The notes beneath the pieces were generated by a model. That model saw nothing but the letters and a program-made list of their open reading frames with translations, was not told the DNA's origin and did no database searches. Below, in pieces: positions 1 to 11,528 of a DNA stretch of 64,000 bases (positions within the stretch are counted from its first letter, which is position 1; each line of letters begins with the position of its first letter). The stretch is taken from the NCBI GenBank assembly GCA_015832175.1, contig WJXW01000016.1, positions 1,178,001 through 1,242,000 of the forward strand, read 5' to 3'. The position numbers were made by a program, and so were the translations under genes. The DNA comes from Paraphaeosphaeria minitans. Taxonomy: Eukaryota; Ascomycota; Dothideomycetes; Pleosporales; Didymosphaeriaceae.

Positions 1-3
1 ATC

Positions 4-318
4 CTAAGGACGAAATGGATAGCAAACTATGGCTAATATGGATAGGTTTGGTACCAATACCAGCGTTGCGTACTGCACGTTGGATTCCATAGCTGCCCAA
101 CCTCGGATACGGTCCCGTATATCGGCGGGTAGATCTGAAGATACGAACCGCGTGTCGATTTTCTTACTCTTCATTGATTGAGGGGAGGCGGGTGTTGTGC
201 AGGCGGGCAAGCTCCGCGTCGCAAGGTCTGAACAATCTACATGAGGGTGTGATATTGGCTGACCAACGAAGCTGATCAGGATTGTGGAGAAATTGAGAAC
301 TGCGTGATAGGCCGTCAT
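4..318 (-). CDS. Possible partial ORF at the left edge, unknown
   Basis: An ATG-initiated frame on the minus strand runs off the left end of the window after 104 codons. It has a weakly hydrophobic N-terminus and a second hydrophobic stretch near the edge, but no motif I recognise. There is no supporting neighbour and codon use is unremarkable. It could be the first exon of a real gene or a chance frame, so I list it only as a candidate. Confidence 0.2.
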   Translation of the reverse strand: MTAYHAVLNFSTILISFVGQPISHPHVDCSDLATRSLPACTTPASPQSMKSKKIDTRFVSSDLPADIRDRIRGWAAMESNVQYATLVLVPNLSILAIVCYPFRP

Positions 319-1459
319 CGAGTTTGCGAAATAGTGATGGGATCTAGACTAAGTGCTGCTAGGACCCCTGCGCCCTCTTTGCGCCGTGGTTCCAGAGCAA
401 TGGTGCAGCTCAACTTGGTTGAGAGCGAGGCCAACGGTGACATCTAATTAAGGAACGTAACGGCGACAGAAACACATCTTCAAGACTGCATACAAAACCC
501 CACAATGGTTGCTCGCTAGGAGCATTGCCCGATTAACGCCTCAAATGAGGAGATCGGCTGCGTTGACCAAACGTAAAGCCCCAAAACGACCAGTGACAGA
601 TGCAGCGTCTAGGATTCGAGCAGAACCATTGTAAGTCTGACAGTCTCATGCCTTAGGAGAGGAAGCGGCAGCTAGGCGCACGTGTGGAGAAGTGGCATAC
701 TAAGGTACTTATTATTAGGCCTGACCGGAGTGAAGCTGGAAGAGGTGGATAATTAATCTATTGAAAACGCCCGCCATCAACACCACCCTCTCTATAAGCC
801 TGCTCGGTGCATTGCACAGGATAACTTGGTGTCAGGATACGAGTAGTGGATGCAAGAAGAGGATGCGAAAGAGCTGCAATTTGTTACCTAGCCGTTCGAA
901 GCCTACCTAGGTACCTAGGTAGCTCAGGCATGTGGTCATTGCGTCATTTCCTCCCAACGTTGGACTCCCAACACTGTGTGCAGCGCAATCGCTCCCGTGT
1001 CGGTGTCTTTTGTCCGAACGAACCTTTTTTGTAATTTGTCCTCCCTAAATTGTCCATGTAGTCTCACATTCTCGCTGCACAAAAGAGACACATTTCTCCT
1101 GCGATGTAGTGCTGCCGAAGCCCATCCGCTTACCGCGGCTTTCGGTACTTCCACACGGCAAAGAGCCTCACGTGTGCCTGCTAGACGAAAGCATCCAGAA
1201 ATAAGGTCCACTCAAGCCTGGAGCCTCGGTACAGAGCTCATATCTGTCTATTTGACTGGATTGTGGCCGTTCGGCAACATGGAGACCACATGCAAAGAAG
1301 CTAGCCATGTCCACACTGCATCGCATGTTGCCCAGTCCGAACAACCCACTGCGGACTTTTGGGGAGACGCTTATAACAAGACGTAGGTATTAATGTAGAG
1401 AAGTGCCGGTACCTTCTCGAAAGTACTCAGCAGGCCGCCACATAGAAGTCGAAACTGCA
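319..1459. other. Intergenic, no supported gene; 20-bp palindrome
   Basis: Only short overlapping frames occur on both strands and none shows a domain or a consistent exon structure. The stretch is probably the upstream region of the SET-domain gene. At 903-922 there is a perfect 20-bp palindrome built from CCTAGG and GGTACC blocks. Related CCTAGGTA/GGTA text recurs in the tandem-repeat island near 45.3 kb. Confidence 0.5.
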
Positions 1460-2071
1460 ATGTCTCCGGCCGCAATTACCACAAGCGCCCCGCCTCCCAC
1501 GAACGGGAAGGCTGCTGCAGTCAAATCGTCTGCGGAATCCATTGTGACCCCCTCCTCGGGACGGCTCAATGGGCCGAGCGACGCTGTGCCCGCCTGGGTC
1601 AAGCCCGACCTCAATCGCCTCCTCCGCGTCGAACATCTAGAAGGCGACTTCGCAGCACGATCCGTCTCCCTCGTAGACCTACCCGCCGGTGCCACTTTTG
1701 CGCGCATATCGAACCCAACCCCTGCGAAGTGCGCATTTACCTCCGTCCAAGCATCGCGAGATCTACACGTTGACTTGAACTGCGACCTGGTATACACAAA
1801 CCACTCTTGCCAACCTACGCTGGTGTTCGACATGCAGAGATGGGAGGTCCGCGTCAACCCTGATCTAAAAGAAGGCTTGAAGGCGGGTGACGAGCTTACG
1901 TTCTTCTATCCGAGTACAGAGTATGACATGTCACAGCCTTTTGACTGCCGCTGCAAAGAAAAGGAGTGCCGAGGAACGATTTCGGGTGCAAAAGACATGC
2001 CGCCGAAGGTCTTGCGTCAGTACTGGCTGAACCCGCATATTGAGGAGTTACTGCAAGAGAGGATAGAATGA
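1460..2071 (+). CDS. Short SET-domain protein with post-SET cysteines
   Basis: Single-exon 203-aa protein. The frame is open further upstream, but only from a GTG; the first ATG is at 1460. After a low-complexity N-terminus of about 45 residues, the C-terminal part of a SET fold is visible: NHSC at residues 114-117 (the SAM-binding and pseudoknot motif), then the DELTFFYPSTEYD region, then a post-SET cysteine set CRCKEKEC at about 163-170. SET proteins of this layout are usually lysine methyltransferases. The substrate cannot be told from sequence. There is no pre-SET cysteine cluster and the N-terminal SET half is short, so catalytic activity is uncertain. It stands alone, with no operon-like neighbour. 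The family call is firm; function beyond SET/methyltransferase-like is inference. Confidence 0.8.
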   Translation: MSPAAITTSAPPPTNGKAAAVKSSAESIVTPSSGRLNGPSDAVPAWVKPDLNRLLRVEHLEGDFAARSVSLVDLPAGATFARISNPTPAKCAFTSVQASRDLHVDLNCDLVYTNHSCQPTLVFDMQRWEVRVNPDLKEGLKAGDELTFFYPSTEYDMSQPFDCRCKEKECRGTISGAKDMPPKVLRQYWLNPHIEELLQERIE

Positions 2072-3865
2072 GGAACAACCAGAAATACGACTATTTGATG
2101 CTGGAGAGGAAAGACTACCCTCTAATCTCAAAGAGATGCACACGGAGTCCTGAAAGATGTCTCGAGTTTGCTCTGCTCTGACGCAGCCCATACTAAGTGT
2201 TATATATTAGTCGTGTTGATTGTTCCGAATAGCTTCAGACACCGTGTTACACAAAGCTCAACTCATCCCTCAGCTTTCAGCAGCCATAATTGGACAATCT
2301 AGGGCAGAGCTTGGGGCACAGCCTGCAAAAAAGTAAAATTATTAAAGTCTACCACAATTCCAGCATTTCCAAATATCAGTCTAGTGTCGCAAAAACAGGG
2401 AACGCGGCATGTAAGGCACTTTCATGCTAGCCAACCGTTGCAACAAGTTTGTGCTTGTGGTAACCAGTGTCGCCAATCGTCGCTGTGCGGCTTATGCACG
2501 CACTCCGGATACCCTCATTAACACCATTGCAAACAAAAACATCATCTATATGCTGCATGGATATCTTTCAGCTATGGTTTCCCTTCTCTTCATAACTAAA
2601 TTCAGGTTGGGGACAGTACATAACTCTCCCGTATACGAACGCAGCCAGATGCACACCGTCGATATACAGTCCCCCAACATGACCACACCTCACCAGCCAA
2701 GATTCTACGAATTAATCGCTGACCTTTGGGACAAATAAAATCATGTTGGATTCGGAGCCATGGTCGAAATCGCCATAGGTGAGGCAGTGCGCAACATGCC
2801 AAAAAAAATCTTGTCGAGAATATAGCCGAGGACCTCAGTTTAACGACGGCAATAACCCATGCTGGAGACAAGGCTCTCCTTCATTAATTTGGGAGATATA
2901 TCCACCCTTACCGTTCACATGCAAGGGTAATGCGGCCAGGCCGGAAGGAGTGCCGCCGAGGGGGACCTACTGTCGAGGATCTACTTCGACAACCCGGTTG
3001 CTCCCGCCCCGGTGTACCCCCACGCATCTTCAGTTACTGCGTAAGTAGGTGAGGAAAGACATCTCTACATCTTATCTCCATGAATCGACTGACATGTCCA
3101 GTGCCATTGTGGAGATGGGTCATACATGGTGTCTGTATCTGCTGGATGCACTTGGGTAGATTGAACGGATCACATCTTCTGTCGCGGCTGTCTAGTGGCA
3201 CGTCGTGGATATACCAAGCGCTTACACCATATTCAAACCTCAAGAGAAGGTGATGATAAAGTTAGTTGACGTGCATTCGGGCCAGCATAGTAGACACGTC
3301 CGGATATCGTTGCTTATCGCATGTAGAGGCTTATATCTGAGCCTGGTCCTTCTTCTAACTAGTAACCAGAAAATTTTCCGAATTGCAGCTTGTCTATTGG
3401 AACGATTAGTTTCTTGAAGTGGTTTAATCTTTTTACGTTGGGTCAAAGGGCTATCCTTGAATGGGGCCTATTATCTTTGAGTCCTAGCTTCATCAAAAGG
3501 GCATGGAGCTCCGTCTAAGCAGGGCAGTAGTCATCATTTCCCATCCCAGCATTGACACAGCCACCAGTACCGCAAAACTTGACGAATGGCATCTTCCCGG
3601 TTAGAAGACTGTTGCAGTTGAAGAGGCTTTACAGGACGTGGCCGCCGTCGGTAGGCTGACCAGCTGCCGCGAGTGCATTCTTGATGTTGCCTTCGTATTT
3701 GCCCGGGACTGGTCGGAATTTGTATCCGGAAAACGGACGGACGCCCGTACTAAAGCTATACGTGCAGTTAATGAGGATAGTGTCTGTGGTAGCATCAGTT
3801 GAGGTGGGCTACCCTCTGCACCCCACTCCCGAGCCAAAGCTCTATGAAACACGGACTCAGGCTTA
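2072..3865. other. Intergenic, no supported gene
   Basis: Contains the 3' flank of the SET gene and several short frames of up to about 100 codons on both strands, none with a recognisable motif or plausible splicing. I see no RNA gene or repeat here. Confidence 0.5.
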
Positions 3866-4262
3866 TTATTGCCCCTCGTGCACGAATCCATCATTCAGCT
3901 TCTTCTTCACCGCCCACTTTGTCACAGCATCCAGATCCTCCTTCGGGAGCCCCAGCCGCTCATTCGCCAGTCCCTGCGCCGCTTCGTAATTCCCATCGCC
4001 GTTCTGGTAGAAGACCTGGGTGTACATGGCCTGCGCGTAACCTGAGAAATTACCCTTGTTCATCTTCTGCAGCACCTCGCTCACGCGCTCTTTCGAGGGC
4101 TCGGACGTAATACTCCATCTTCTGTCCGAGTCGCCGAAGCACCTTGTGCACCGAGTCGAGCATGTCGCGCTGGCTGACGAGGAAGCTGGAGACGTAGAGC
4201 GCCTCGTTCTTCCAGTCCTCGACCGCGCAGATGTGGCTCTTTGCGCACTTCCACAGGGACAT
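3866..4262 (-). pseudogene. Frameshifted remnant of an unrecognised protein
   Basis: Two minus-strand frames look coding and abut. The first starts at an ATG at 4262 (MSLWKCAKSHIC...) and stays protein-like until about 4110. The second is protein-like from about 4115 down to the stop at 3866 and ends in KKLNDGFVHEGQ. They lie one base apart in phase, and I see no convincing GT-AG intron between them, so a one-base frameshift around 4105-4120 (real decay or an assembly error) is the simplest reading. The joined region would be about 130 residues, largely helical and charged. I do not recognise the family. The segment lies 200 bp beyond the 3' end of the amidase gene and may be the decayed tail of a longer gene. 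Confidence 0.4.
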
Positions 4263-4465
4263 CGAGGAGCCACTACCGCTGTCCCGCAGCCCCGCCGGGC
4301 TTGTCAAAGTCTACATGACCGAGGCTTCGCGTGGTTCTCGTGAAGCTTGTCACCCGAACTTGGTCACCCTAGTTCACCAAGGTTTCTAGACATGACCGGA
4401 GACGTCTCGCCTTGGGATATTGAACTAGGTACCTCACTAAACGTCCCGGAGACCCAGACCATGAT

Positions 4466-6302
4466 CTAATACCCACCAACGACATCCGCCAACTCCGTCT
4501 TCGGGGCCAAGTAAGGCTTCACCTGCTTCCTCACCTTCGTCCTCTGCTCAAACGAGTACGCAAATCCAACCAAGCTCTCCTCACTCCACAGTTTACCCGA
4601 GAAACTGATGCCAAAAGGAATGTTTGGCGCCGTCGCGACCAGGTTTCCTCGGCTGTTATACTTGATGGTTGTGTTCTTCGGGTACGATCCAAGCGGAACC
4701 GTGATGATAGGTGCGCCAATAATGGCTGAGATACCCGACGAGACACTTGATGGCGTGACAAGAGCGTCCAACGAGTGGTTTTTGAGAGCACCGAAGATGC
4801 CGCCTACACCACCAAGATACTGGTTGTACTGGTATGTAGCCCATGCCTCAGCCGAGCCGTACGTGATATTAAGTGTGAGCGATTCGTCCCATGTTGTTGT
4901 GTCGCGGCTAGGGTACTCCTCGGGGCCAAAAGATTGCGTAAAGTTCCTTACACCGGCCAAAGACTTTACGGCTGTAGGATTGTAGGTCAATTGCTTCAAA
5001 TAGCTCGCCAAGTTCGCAACGAAATCGGAGTCGAGGACAATGGTTTCGGCATTGCTCCGTACCCACTCCGCGTAAGTGGTGTAGTTTGTGTTGTCGACGA
5101 TGGTAGCCCCAGCATCTCTGAGGACGTCAAGTGCAACTTCGAAAGCATCGGCAATGGGTGCAGGTTGAGACCCGATGTAATTACGCGGGACACCAATGCG
5201 TTTTCCTTTGAGGGCGCCAAGCTTGCATGCTGCAAGATAATCAGGGAGCTTGCCCTTGTGGGGAATCGCGGATGTGTAGTTATCAGCAGGGTCAGGACCA
5301 GCGATCGCTTGCAGGAGGATCGCAGCATCTTTTACGGTGCGTGCCATGGGACCCACGGTATCCTGATGCTCTGAAATCGGAATCACGAGAGCACGAGAGG
5401 TCAGTCCGACAGTCGGCTTAATGCCAACAAGATTGTTCACGTCGCTCGGGGAGATGATAGACCCGTCAGTCTCTGATCCTAGACTTGCGACTGCCAGACC
5501 TAAGCTACTCGCGACACCTGAGCCAGAAGAGGAACCCGATGGGTCCTGCTTAGGGTAGTAGGCACCATAAGTCTGACCGCCGTATGCAGACCATCCGTTC
5601 GAGCTGTTGGATGATCGGAAGTTGGCCCACTGAGAGAGGTTGGACTTTCCGAGGATAATCGCTCCGGCTTTGCGGAGCTTCGCTGCTACAGTAGAGTCTC
5701 GGGGTAATTTGGCGCCGACAAGAGCATGGGAGCCAGCAGTGGTGTTCATCAAGTCGTCCGTACCGATGTTGCCTTTGATCAGGATAGGGAGACCATGGAG
5801 AGGTCTGCGCAAGCGTTAGCAATGCATAGATAAGATTTGGACAACCCTAATTACCCTCTGCATTTGCCAGCTTTTCTCTCAGCATCGAGAGCCTTGGCGA
5901 TATTCAGAGCATCTGGGTTCAACTCTGTGACCATGTGCAACGTAGAGTTGACTTCCAGGATTCGAGCAGTGTATGCCTAGGTAAGTGAGGTTAGCGTAGG
6001 TTTTTGCATCGCTAAACTTGCCCTCGACTCACCTTGACAAGATCTACGCTCGAGAACTCCCCTTTGTCAAGTCCCGCGGACAATTCACTCGCCATAGCAT
6101 CAAGCAGCTTCGGGAACTTATGCCCGCCAGACGGCGCCGCAGATGTCAGTGGCGCGATAACGGTAATGGCCAGAAAGGCCTTCCACAAGTACGCCAGTAG
6201 AACCATCGTTACGGCAGTAGCGATAATAAACCACGTGTTGGTACGGTAAGCCGTCCTGGCAGTCTTGGGAGCACGTCTGGCTTTATACGTGCTTGATGTC
6301 AT
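4466..6302 (-). CDS. Amidase-signature hydrolase with N-terminal membrane anchor
   Basis: Three exons: 6302-6033, 5976-5855 and 5804-4466, giving 576 aa with phases that close exactly (introns GTGAG..CTAG and GTAAT..GCAG). Residues ~24-50 form one strongly hydrophobic segment after a basic N-terminus, fitting a signal anchor or uncleaved signal peptide. The rest is an amidase-signature fold. The catalytic Ser-Ser-Lys triad is visible: Lys141 in LPILIKGN, the Ser-rich loop GSSSGSG at about 221-227, and the nucleophile Ser in GSETDGSI at about 246. Such enzymes hydrolyse carboxamides. Fungal members with a leader are typically secreted or in the secretory pathway, and the NxS/T sites in the C-terminal half fit that. 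The substrate is unknown. It resembles GatA-like fungal amidases rather than the acetamidase group seen at 34.4-36.4 kb. Confidence 0.9.
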
Positions 6303-6998
6303 TGCTGCATCCCGGTTCGACTAGGATAGTCTACCAGGATAGTGACAGTCGATCGATTCGCAACAAGCGTCCAGGGATGACAAGAAACCAAGAGTCTGGT
6401 GCTGCCAGGTACGAAGGTTAAGTACTCGCTTCAACGGTCTGGCAGTAGCACAAGCCGTTGCGGTGTACCAGCCATGCTGAAACAGTAACACCAGGCTTCC
6501 TTACTCGTACTAGAAGGTAGACATGACGGCGTGAGAAAAGTTGGCACATTACACGTGGGTTCATTTCGCGATGTAATAAATGATGATGTTTGCGAGGTTG
6601 GACCTGCATGCGGAGAAGTCGAAAGACGACAGTAGTCTAACGAAAAGAGGCAGGTGCAAAATCAGAGCGAGATATCGGGACGGGACAATCTGTCGGTTCG
6701 ACGCGTTGCTCTCCGCGGGGCACGGGACAGCGGCCGCTAGCATTGAGGGCATATCGCAATGCGGGAACTCGATGGCTGGGCTGGGACGCGGTTTCTGGAG
6801 GCATTATTGACCTTCCTTTTTGGGCGGTCTGGTGGCATGAAATTAAGGTAAAGCGCGTAGTCAACATCAAGATACGCTCTGGGTCGCACTCGTAAACGTC
6901 GTTGCCGTTGCCGGCCAGATACTGTGTTCTATGTGGGTAGTTGAGGCGACTTCAATGCCAGAAGAGCTTCCGAACGTCCTCGTCGCCTGTAGGAGTCC
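6303..6998. other. Intergenic, no supported gene
   Basis: Holds the upstream region of the amidase gene and the 3' flank of the phosphorylase gene. The frames are short and mutually overlapping. No repeat or RNA gene is apparent. Confidence 0.5.
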
Positions 6999-7999
6999 CT
7001 AATCGAAGTAGCCTGGGAATAGCCATTGCAGCTTCTTCTCGGCCGGCCCGCGAGCATGTTTGTGGGTCATGGCGCCGGCAAACCTCATCTGGCCCTCAAG
7101 ATGCTTCGCGAGCACCAGCTCGCTGTGCTCCTCCTTGCTCAATTCGTCAAGGACGGCACCGACAAAACGATGGGCGTTCTCCGCATTGGCCTTCATGTGT
7201 GCCATGACCATTTCCACGTTGACATCCTCGTCAGGGCCTCCTCTCCAGCAGTCGTAGTCTGTGGCCATGCAAATCATCTGATAGGCAATCTCGGCCTCGC
7301 GCGCCAGCTTCGCCTCGGGCAGCGCCGACATGTTGATGACGGACCCGCCCCAAGAGCGGTAGAGGTTGGACTCGGCGCGTGTAGAGAACTGCGGACCCTC
7401 CATGCAGATGAGCAGACCCGTGTCGTGCAGACGGACGCCCTCGCCCTCGAGCGAGTGCCCGCAGCGACGCACAAGCTTGGCCAGGCTCGTGTCGAAGGGG
7501 TCGCCGAAGCCGACATGGCCCACCATGCCGCCCTCGAAGAAGGTGAAGGGCCGGATACCCTTGGTGCGGTCGATGATCTGATCGGGCACGACGAAGTCGC
7601 GCGGGTGCACCTCCTCCTGCAGCGAGCCGACAGCCGAGAAGGCGACAATGGTGCGCACGCCGATGCTCCTCAGGGCCGCGATATTGGCGCGGTTCTTGAC
7701 CTCGTGCGGAGCGAGCTCGTGGTGCAGGCCGTGGCGCGAGATGAAGGCGATGGGGATGGGCTTGCCCGTCGAGGGCGAGGGGTGGTGCAGGATGGAGATG
7801 GGCGACGACGGCTCACCCCACGGTGTGCCGACCTTAAGCGACGCGGCGAGGGTGAAGCCGGGGAGCGACTGGATGCCCGTACCGCCAATGACGGCGATGT
7901 GGACGGGCTCTGTATGCGGTCAGGACGCGTCTTGGGCACGGGGAGCGAAGGAGGAGGATCAGGTTGCGCACCGTCATACGTGGAAGCGATGCCAGCCAT
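6999..7999 (-). CDS. MEU1: S-methyl-5'-thioadenosine phosphorylase
   Basis: Cleaves methylthioadenosine with phosphate to adenine and 5-methylthioribose-1-phosphate in the methionine salvage pathway, in cytosol and nucleus. Two exons: 7999-7972 (28 nt) and 7909-6999, separated by a 62-nt intron (GTGCGC..ATACAG); 312 aa in total. Starting at the ATG at 7999 gives MAGIASTYDEPVHIAVIGGT, which places the phosphate-binding GGTGI motif at the expected N-terminal position. Other family marks: FISRHG, PHEVKNRANI, GPQFSTRAES (substrate loop), NMSALPEAKLAREAEI (the MTAP/PNP signature) and TDYDCW. Length is close to that of other fungal members. The complementary strand carries a long open frame that is only a shadow of this GC-rich gene. 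Confidence 0.95.
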
Positions 8000-9110
8000 T
8001 CTGCTGTACGGATAGCTGATGAACTGTTTCAGAGTGCGTGGTGCAAGACGAGAAGAACAGCCAAGTCCAGCGGGGGGTTAGCATTCACCCTCTTCGTTGC
8101 TTCTTTCGTACCTGTTGCCAAAATTCTGGGCGCGTAGCGGGGCACCCTGCGAGACCCTGGATGACGCCATGCGCCCCAGCCAATCACAATCGAGGAAGTC
8201 AGCATGCCACCACGACGACGACGACGACCACCACCACCACCACCACCACCACGACGACGACAGCCCTGCAATGCACGAAAACCTGGACTTGAGAGTAAAA
8301 CCCATTAGCCTTGAGAGTCTTACCCTTTGGTAGCCCACGTCAGGGCTTGCAAGCACGCGTTGCCTGTTCTACGTCGATGAAGCTTCTCAGCTACATTGCA
8401 GCGTCAATAAGAGAAGGAAGGTGTGAGGGTTGAAGATCGAACGGCAGCTGATGAGTGTAGTAGTCGAGCAAGCTGGGGGACATGGTTGGCTGCTTCCTGT
8501 TGAACCATACATATATCAAGACCTGGTGCAAGGGGAGAGCTGACATTCGAGCATCCAGTGTGTTCAGCTATGGTACATGTCCCTTCGAGGTCAGCATGCG
8601 CACCTGGATCGACCGATGATACAAGAGCGAACAATGCTACTGGAACGAGCGATAAGGATGTGAGCGGAGAATAACTTGGGGAAAGTGGAAAGCAGTAACA
8701 CAGCAGAGACTTCTACCTTCGTAGATGGTTGTCGACTTGCAATTGACACTGCGCCGTCGTAGCGTCGGGATACCTGTGGTAGATCAATCTGTGCACAAGC
8801 TTGACAACGGCGGACATTAACCTCTACACACCAGAATTAGAGGCAATAAAAACCGGATGGTAGGCTTGAAAAAAGAAACCATTCGACTGAAGTTGGAAGT
8901 ATATTACTGTATGGTGTGCACACGAGTCGTCGCAGTCGGTGCGCGCTTTCTCACATGAGGCTGTCCCCACATTCAAGGGAAGCTGTCCAATCGGAGCCTT
9001 TCAAATGCGAGCAAGCCAATCCCATTCAGCGGCTCGTGGACCCTTTCATCGGCTGCGCAAAGTTCCAGCTCACGAGAGCAATAGTGCCCAGGTATCTACT
9101 CTCATGAACG
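8000..9110. other. Intergenic region between MEU1-type gene and Zn2Cys6 gene
   Basis: Head-to-head intergenic region, since MEU1 is transcribed leftwards and the regulator rightwards. It contains a trinucleotide microsatellite at 8210-8263 and otherwise only short frames. No RNA gene is seen. Confidence 0.5.
8210..8263. repeat. (CGA)n/(CCA)n microsatellite
   Basis: A compound trinucleotide array of CGA, then CCA, then CGA units, about 18 units in all. It lies about 210 bp upstream of the MEU1-type start codon, in its probable promoter. It produces artificial Asp/His- or Trp-rich frames that are not genes. Confidence 0.9.
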
Positions 9111-11214
9111 ATGCCCAATCCTCGTCCGATTTTTCCCAGCTCACCATCCTTCTTCGAATTACGCTTCGCTGGTCTGCTCTGCTCATCCCTGAAGTCTGGA
9201 TCAACAGTGATTGACCTGATGGTCAAGCTCACCGATAGCCTTTCTGTGTGTACGAAGAGGAGCCATCAGAAGGTGAAATCTGGATGCCAAACGTGCAAGT
9301 AAGTGCCAACTTGCCTCGTTCAGCAAGAGATCGCAGCGGCTCACGATTTGCTCCAGGATTCGCAGAGTGAAGTGCGACGAAGGCTTGCCTGCATGCGGTG
9401 CTTGTGTCTCGACGGGTAGGGTTTGTGATGGATACGGTATATGGGGTGGAGGAGGAAACCGCTACGAACAACGCAAAGCTGCGAGCGCTGTAGCAAAGCC
9501 TGTGACGGCGACTCAGTGTCGTAAAAGCGCGACATTGCCTGTTTCAGGGAGTCCATTTCCGCCAGTGATCCCCGTGTCGAACGCAAAAGAGCATTTGCAT
9601 TTCCAGTTCTTCAAGGAACAGACCCTGTCCAGGTTACCGGGACTATACAGCCGCAAGTATAATAATCTTTGGGAATCTCTACTGGTCCAGGCATGTGCCG
9701 AAGAGCCCGCGGTCATGTATGCAGTGCTGGGTGAGTGGGCTAGTCCTCTTTCGCAGGCCCCGAGTTAACTCTCATTGGTAGCCATAAGTTCGGCCCACAG
9801 ACGCAAAGTGTTCGATGGCGCTTCTAGGAACAGGGTGCTATTGCTCCCCGACAAGCAAGAGGAGTTCCTGCTCCGGAACTACTGCAAGTCGATCCAACAC
9901 CTGCAACCCAGGTTTCACGATTCTGGGGTACACTCCATGCGAACAGCTTTGATTACTTGCCTCATATTTATCTATCTCGAGCTACTCAGAGGCGCTTACG
10001 AGCGGGCTTACGACCACCTCGACGGTGGCTTGAAGGTACTGGCTGACTTGAATCATGAGACAAACAGAAAGCGGCAGCAACCGAGGGACTGTTCTTTCAA
10101 GTCGTTCCCGGACTCCAATCAAGATAGCATAGATGTCTTCCTCATAGAAGCTTTCACTCGATTGCGGGTCCAGATGGAGTTCTCCATACTCCGATCTGGC
10201 ACGGGCTTTGCGCTCGAGTCAAAACTACCGCCGGACCTACCTACACTTAGGTTCAGTTCCTTTCACGAGGCGTGGCACTACTTGGACCGAGTTTTCGATG
10301 TCATCAATCTCCTTTCGCAACCGATACGAAATGGTTCCTACGCAAGCTGGCCTGATGGCTACTGGAACATGATAATGACGGAACAGCGTTTCATGCAAGG
10401 CTCTTTGGGCTCATGGTTGCGGTCACTCACTGCTACTATCGCAGATACAAATGACGATGACGAACTCAAAGGGTACAATATGCTTCGGACATACCACACC
10501 ATGGCCGAGATCATGGGCGCTACCTGTTTGTCGCCGGAGCAGAAAATCTTCGATCAGTATATTCTAGGATTTCTAGGTATTGTGAACCGATGTAGCGACA
10601 TCGCATCAAGCGGTATATCCAGCGAAAAGATTTGCCGTGGTTCTCGCCTTCCGGAAACTCGCTGCCGTCCTTGGCCAGATCTAAGCTGGAATCCTCCTCT
10701 ATATTACACTGCGATTAAATGCCGTGATCATCAGATTCGTAGGCCTGCGTTAGGACTCATGCCTTCATTCTGGCGTTATGAGATTTTCTGGGGTCTGGGG
10801 ACCTTGAATATATTCAGCATCGTTGCTCAAGAGGTGATCCGGATGGAGGAAGGTGACTTCTCCGAAGCAAAAACCCCAACATGTGATATAAAGATGACGA
10901 AATCGCATCAGGACCCAGAGCTCAATTCAGACCCTTCGTTTCACACAATGCCGGAGGAGCGGAGATTTGATACCGTCGAAATGGTGCTACTCGATGAGAT
11001 TCCAGGAACCATCCAGATCGTATGCACGAAAAGGATCAAAGGACGGATGCAAACTATACGAAAGGTGTACACCGAGGCAGATGGTATATGGAACAAGGCT
11101 GAAAAAGAACTAACAGCAAATATTCCAAATGCGGGACAATCGCACATCGATTTTGATTGCATACTACCAATTTCAAGGCTCTCCTACTGTCTGTTGTACT
11201 CAACATATTGCTGA
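9111..11214 (+). CDS. Zn2Cys6 fungal-type transcription factor
   Basis: Three exons: 9111-9298, 9357-9730 and 9782-11214, giving 664 aa; introns are 58 nt (GTAAGT..CCAG) and 51 nt (GTGAGT..GTAG). A second in-frame ATG at 9219 would give 628 aa with the zinc cluster nearer the N-terminus and is about equally likely. The DNA-binding domain is split by intron 1: CQTC then KIRRVKC, CGAC and GRVC, a C-x2-C-x6-C-x6-C-x2-C-x6-C cluster. Downstream is a long helical region typical of the fungal-specific regulatory domain. It is 315 bp upstream of, and collinear with, a feruloyl-esterase-like gene, so a pathway-specific role is possible but unproven. Confidence 0.85.
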
Positions 11215-11528
11215 CTAAGTCTCCAACTCTATGAAGTCTTTTCCAAATTCTGACGCAAGCCATGTTTTACCGTTGTTGATCATATGGAAATTACCTTGGT
11301 TTTGTCTCCTCATGACCATAGTCATCATAGGAATAGTTGAAGTGTGCTGATTTGTTTGCTTCGGGATTCGAGGTGACTTCAGCAATTCCATGAGCGGCCA
11401 ATCACATCCCCAAGGATGCCACCTTCCTCATGAATAAGACCAGGGCACCCAAAACGGCAACCTCCTAAAAGGCCGGTTACCACGTAGCATAATCTCCTGT
11501 TCCTTCACAACTTTCCCAGTCGTCGAGA

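Noticed and set aside
7026..8015. Long plus-strand frame (329 codons) across the MEU1-type gene
   Set aside because: It is the antisense shadow of a GC-rich gene whose minus-strand product has unmistakable family motifs.
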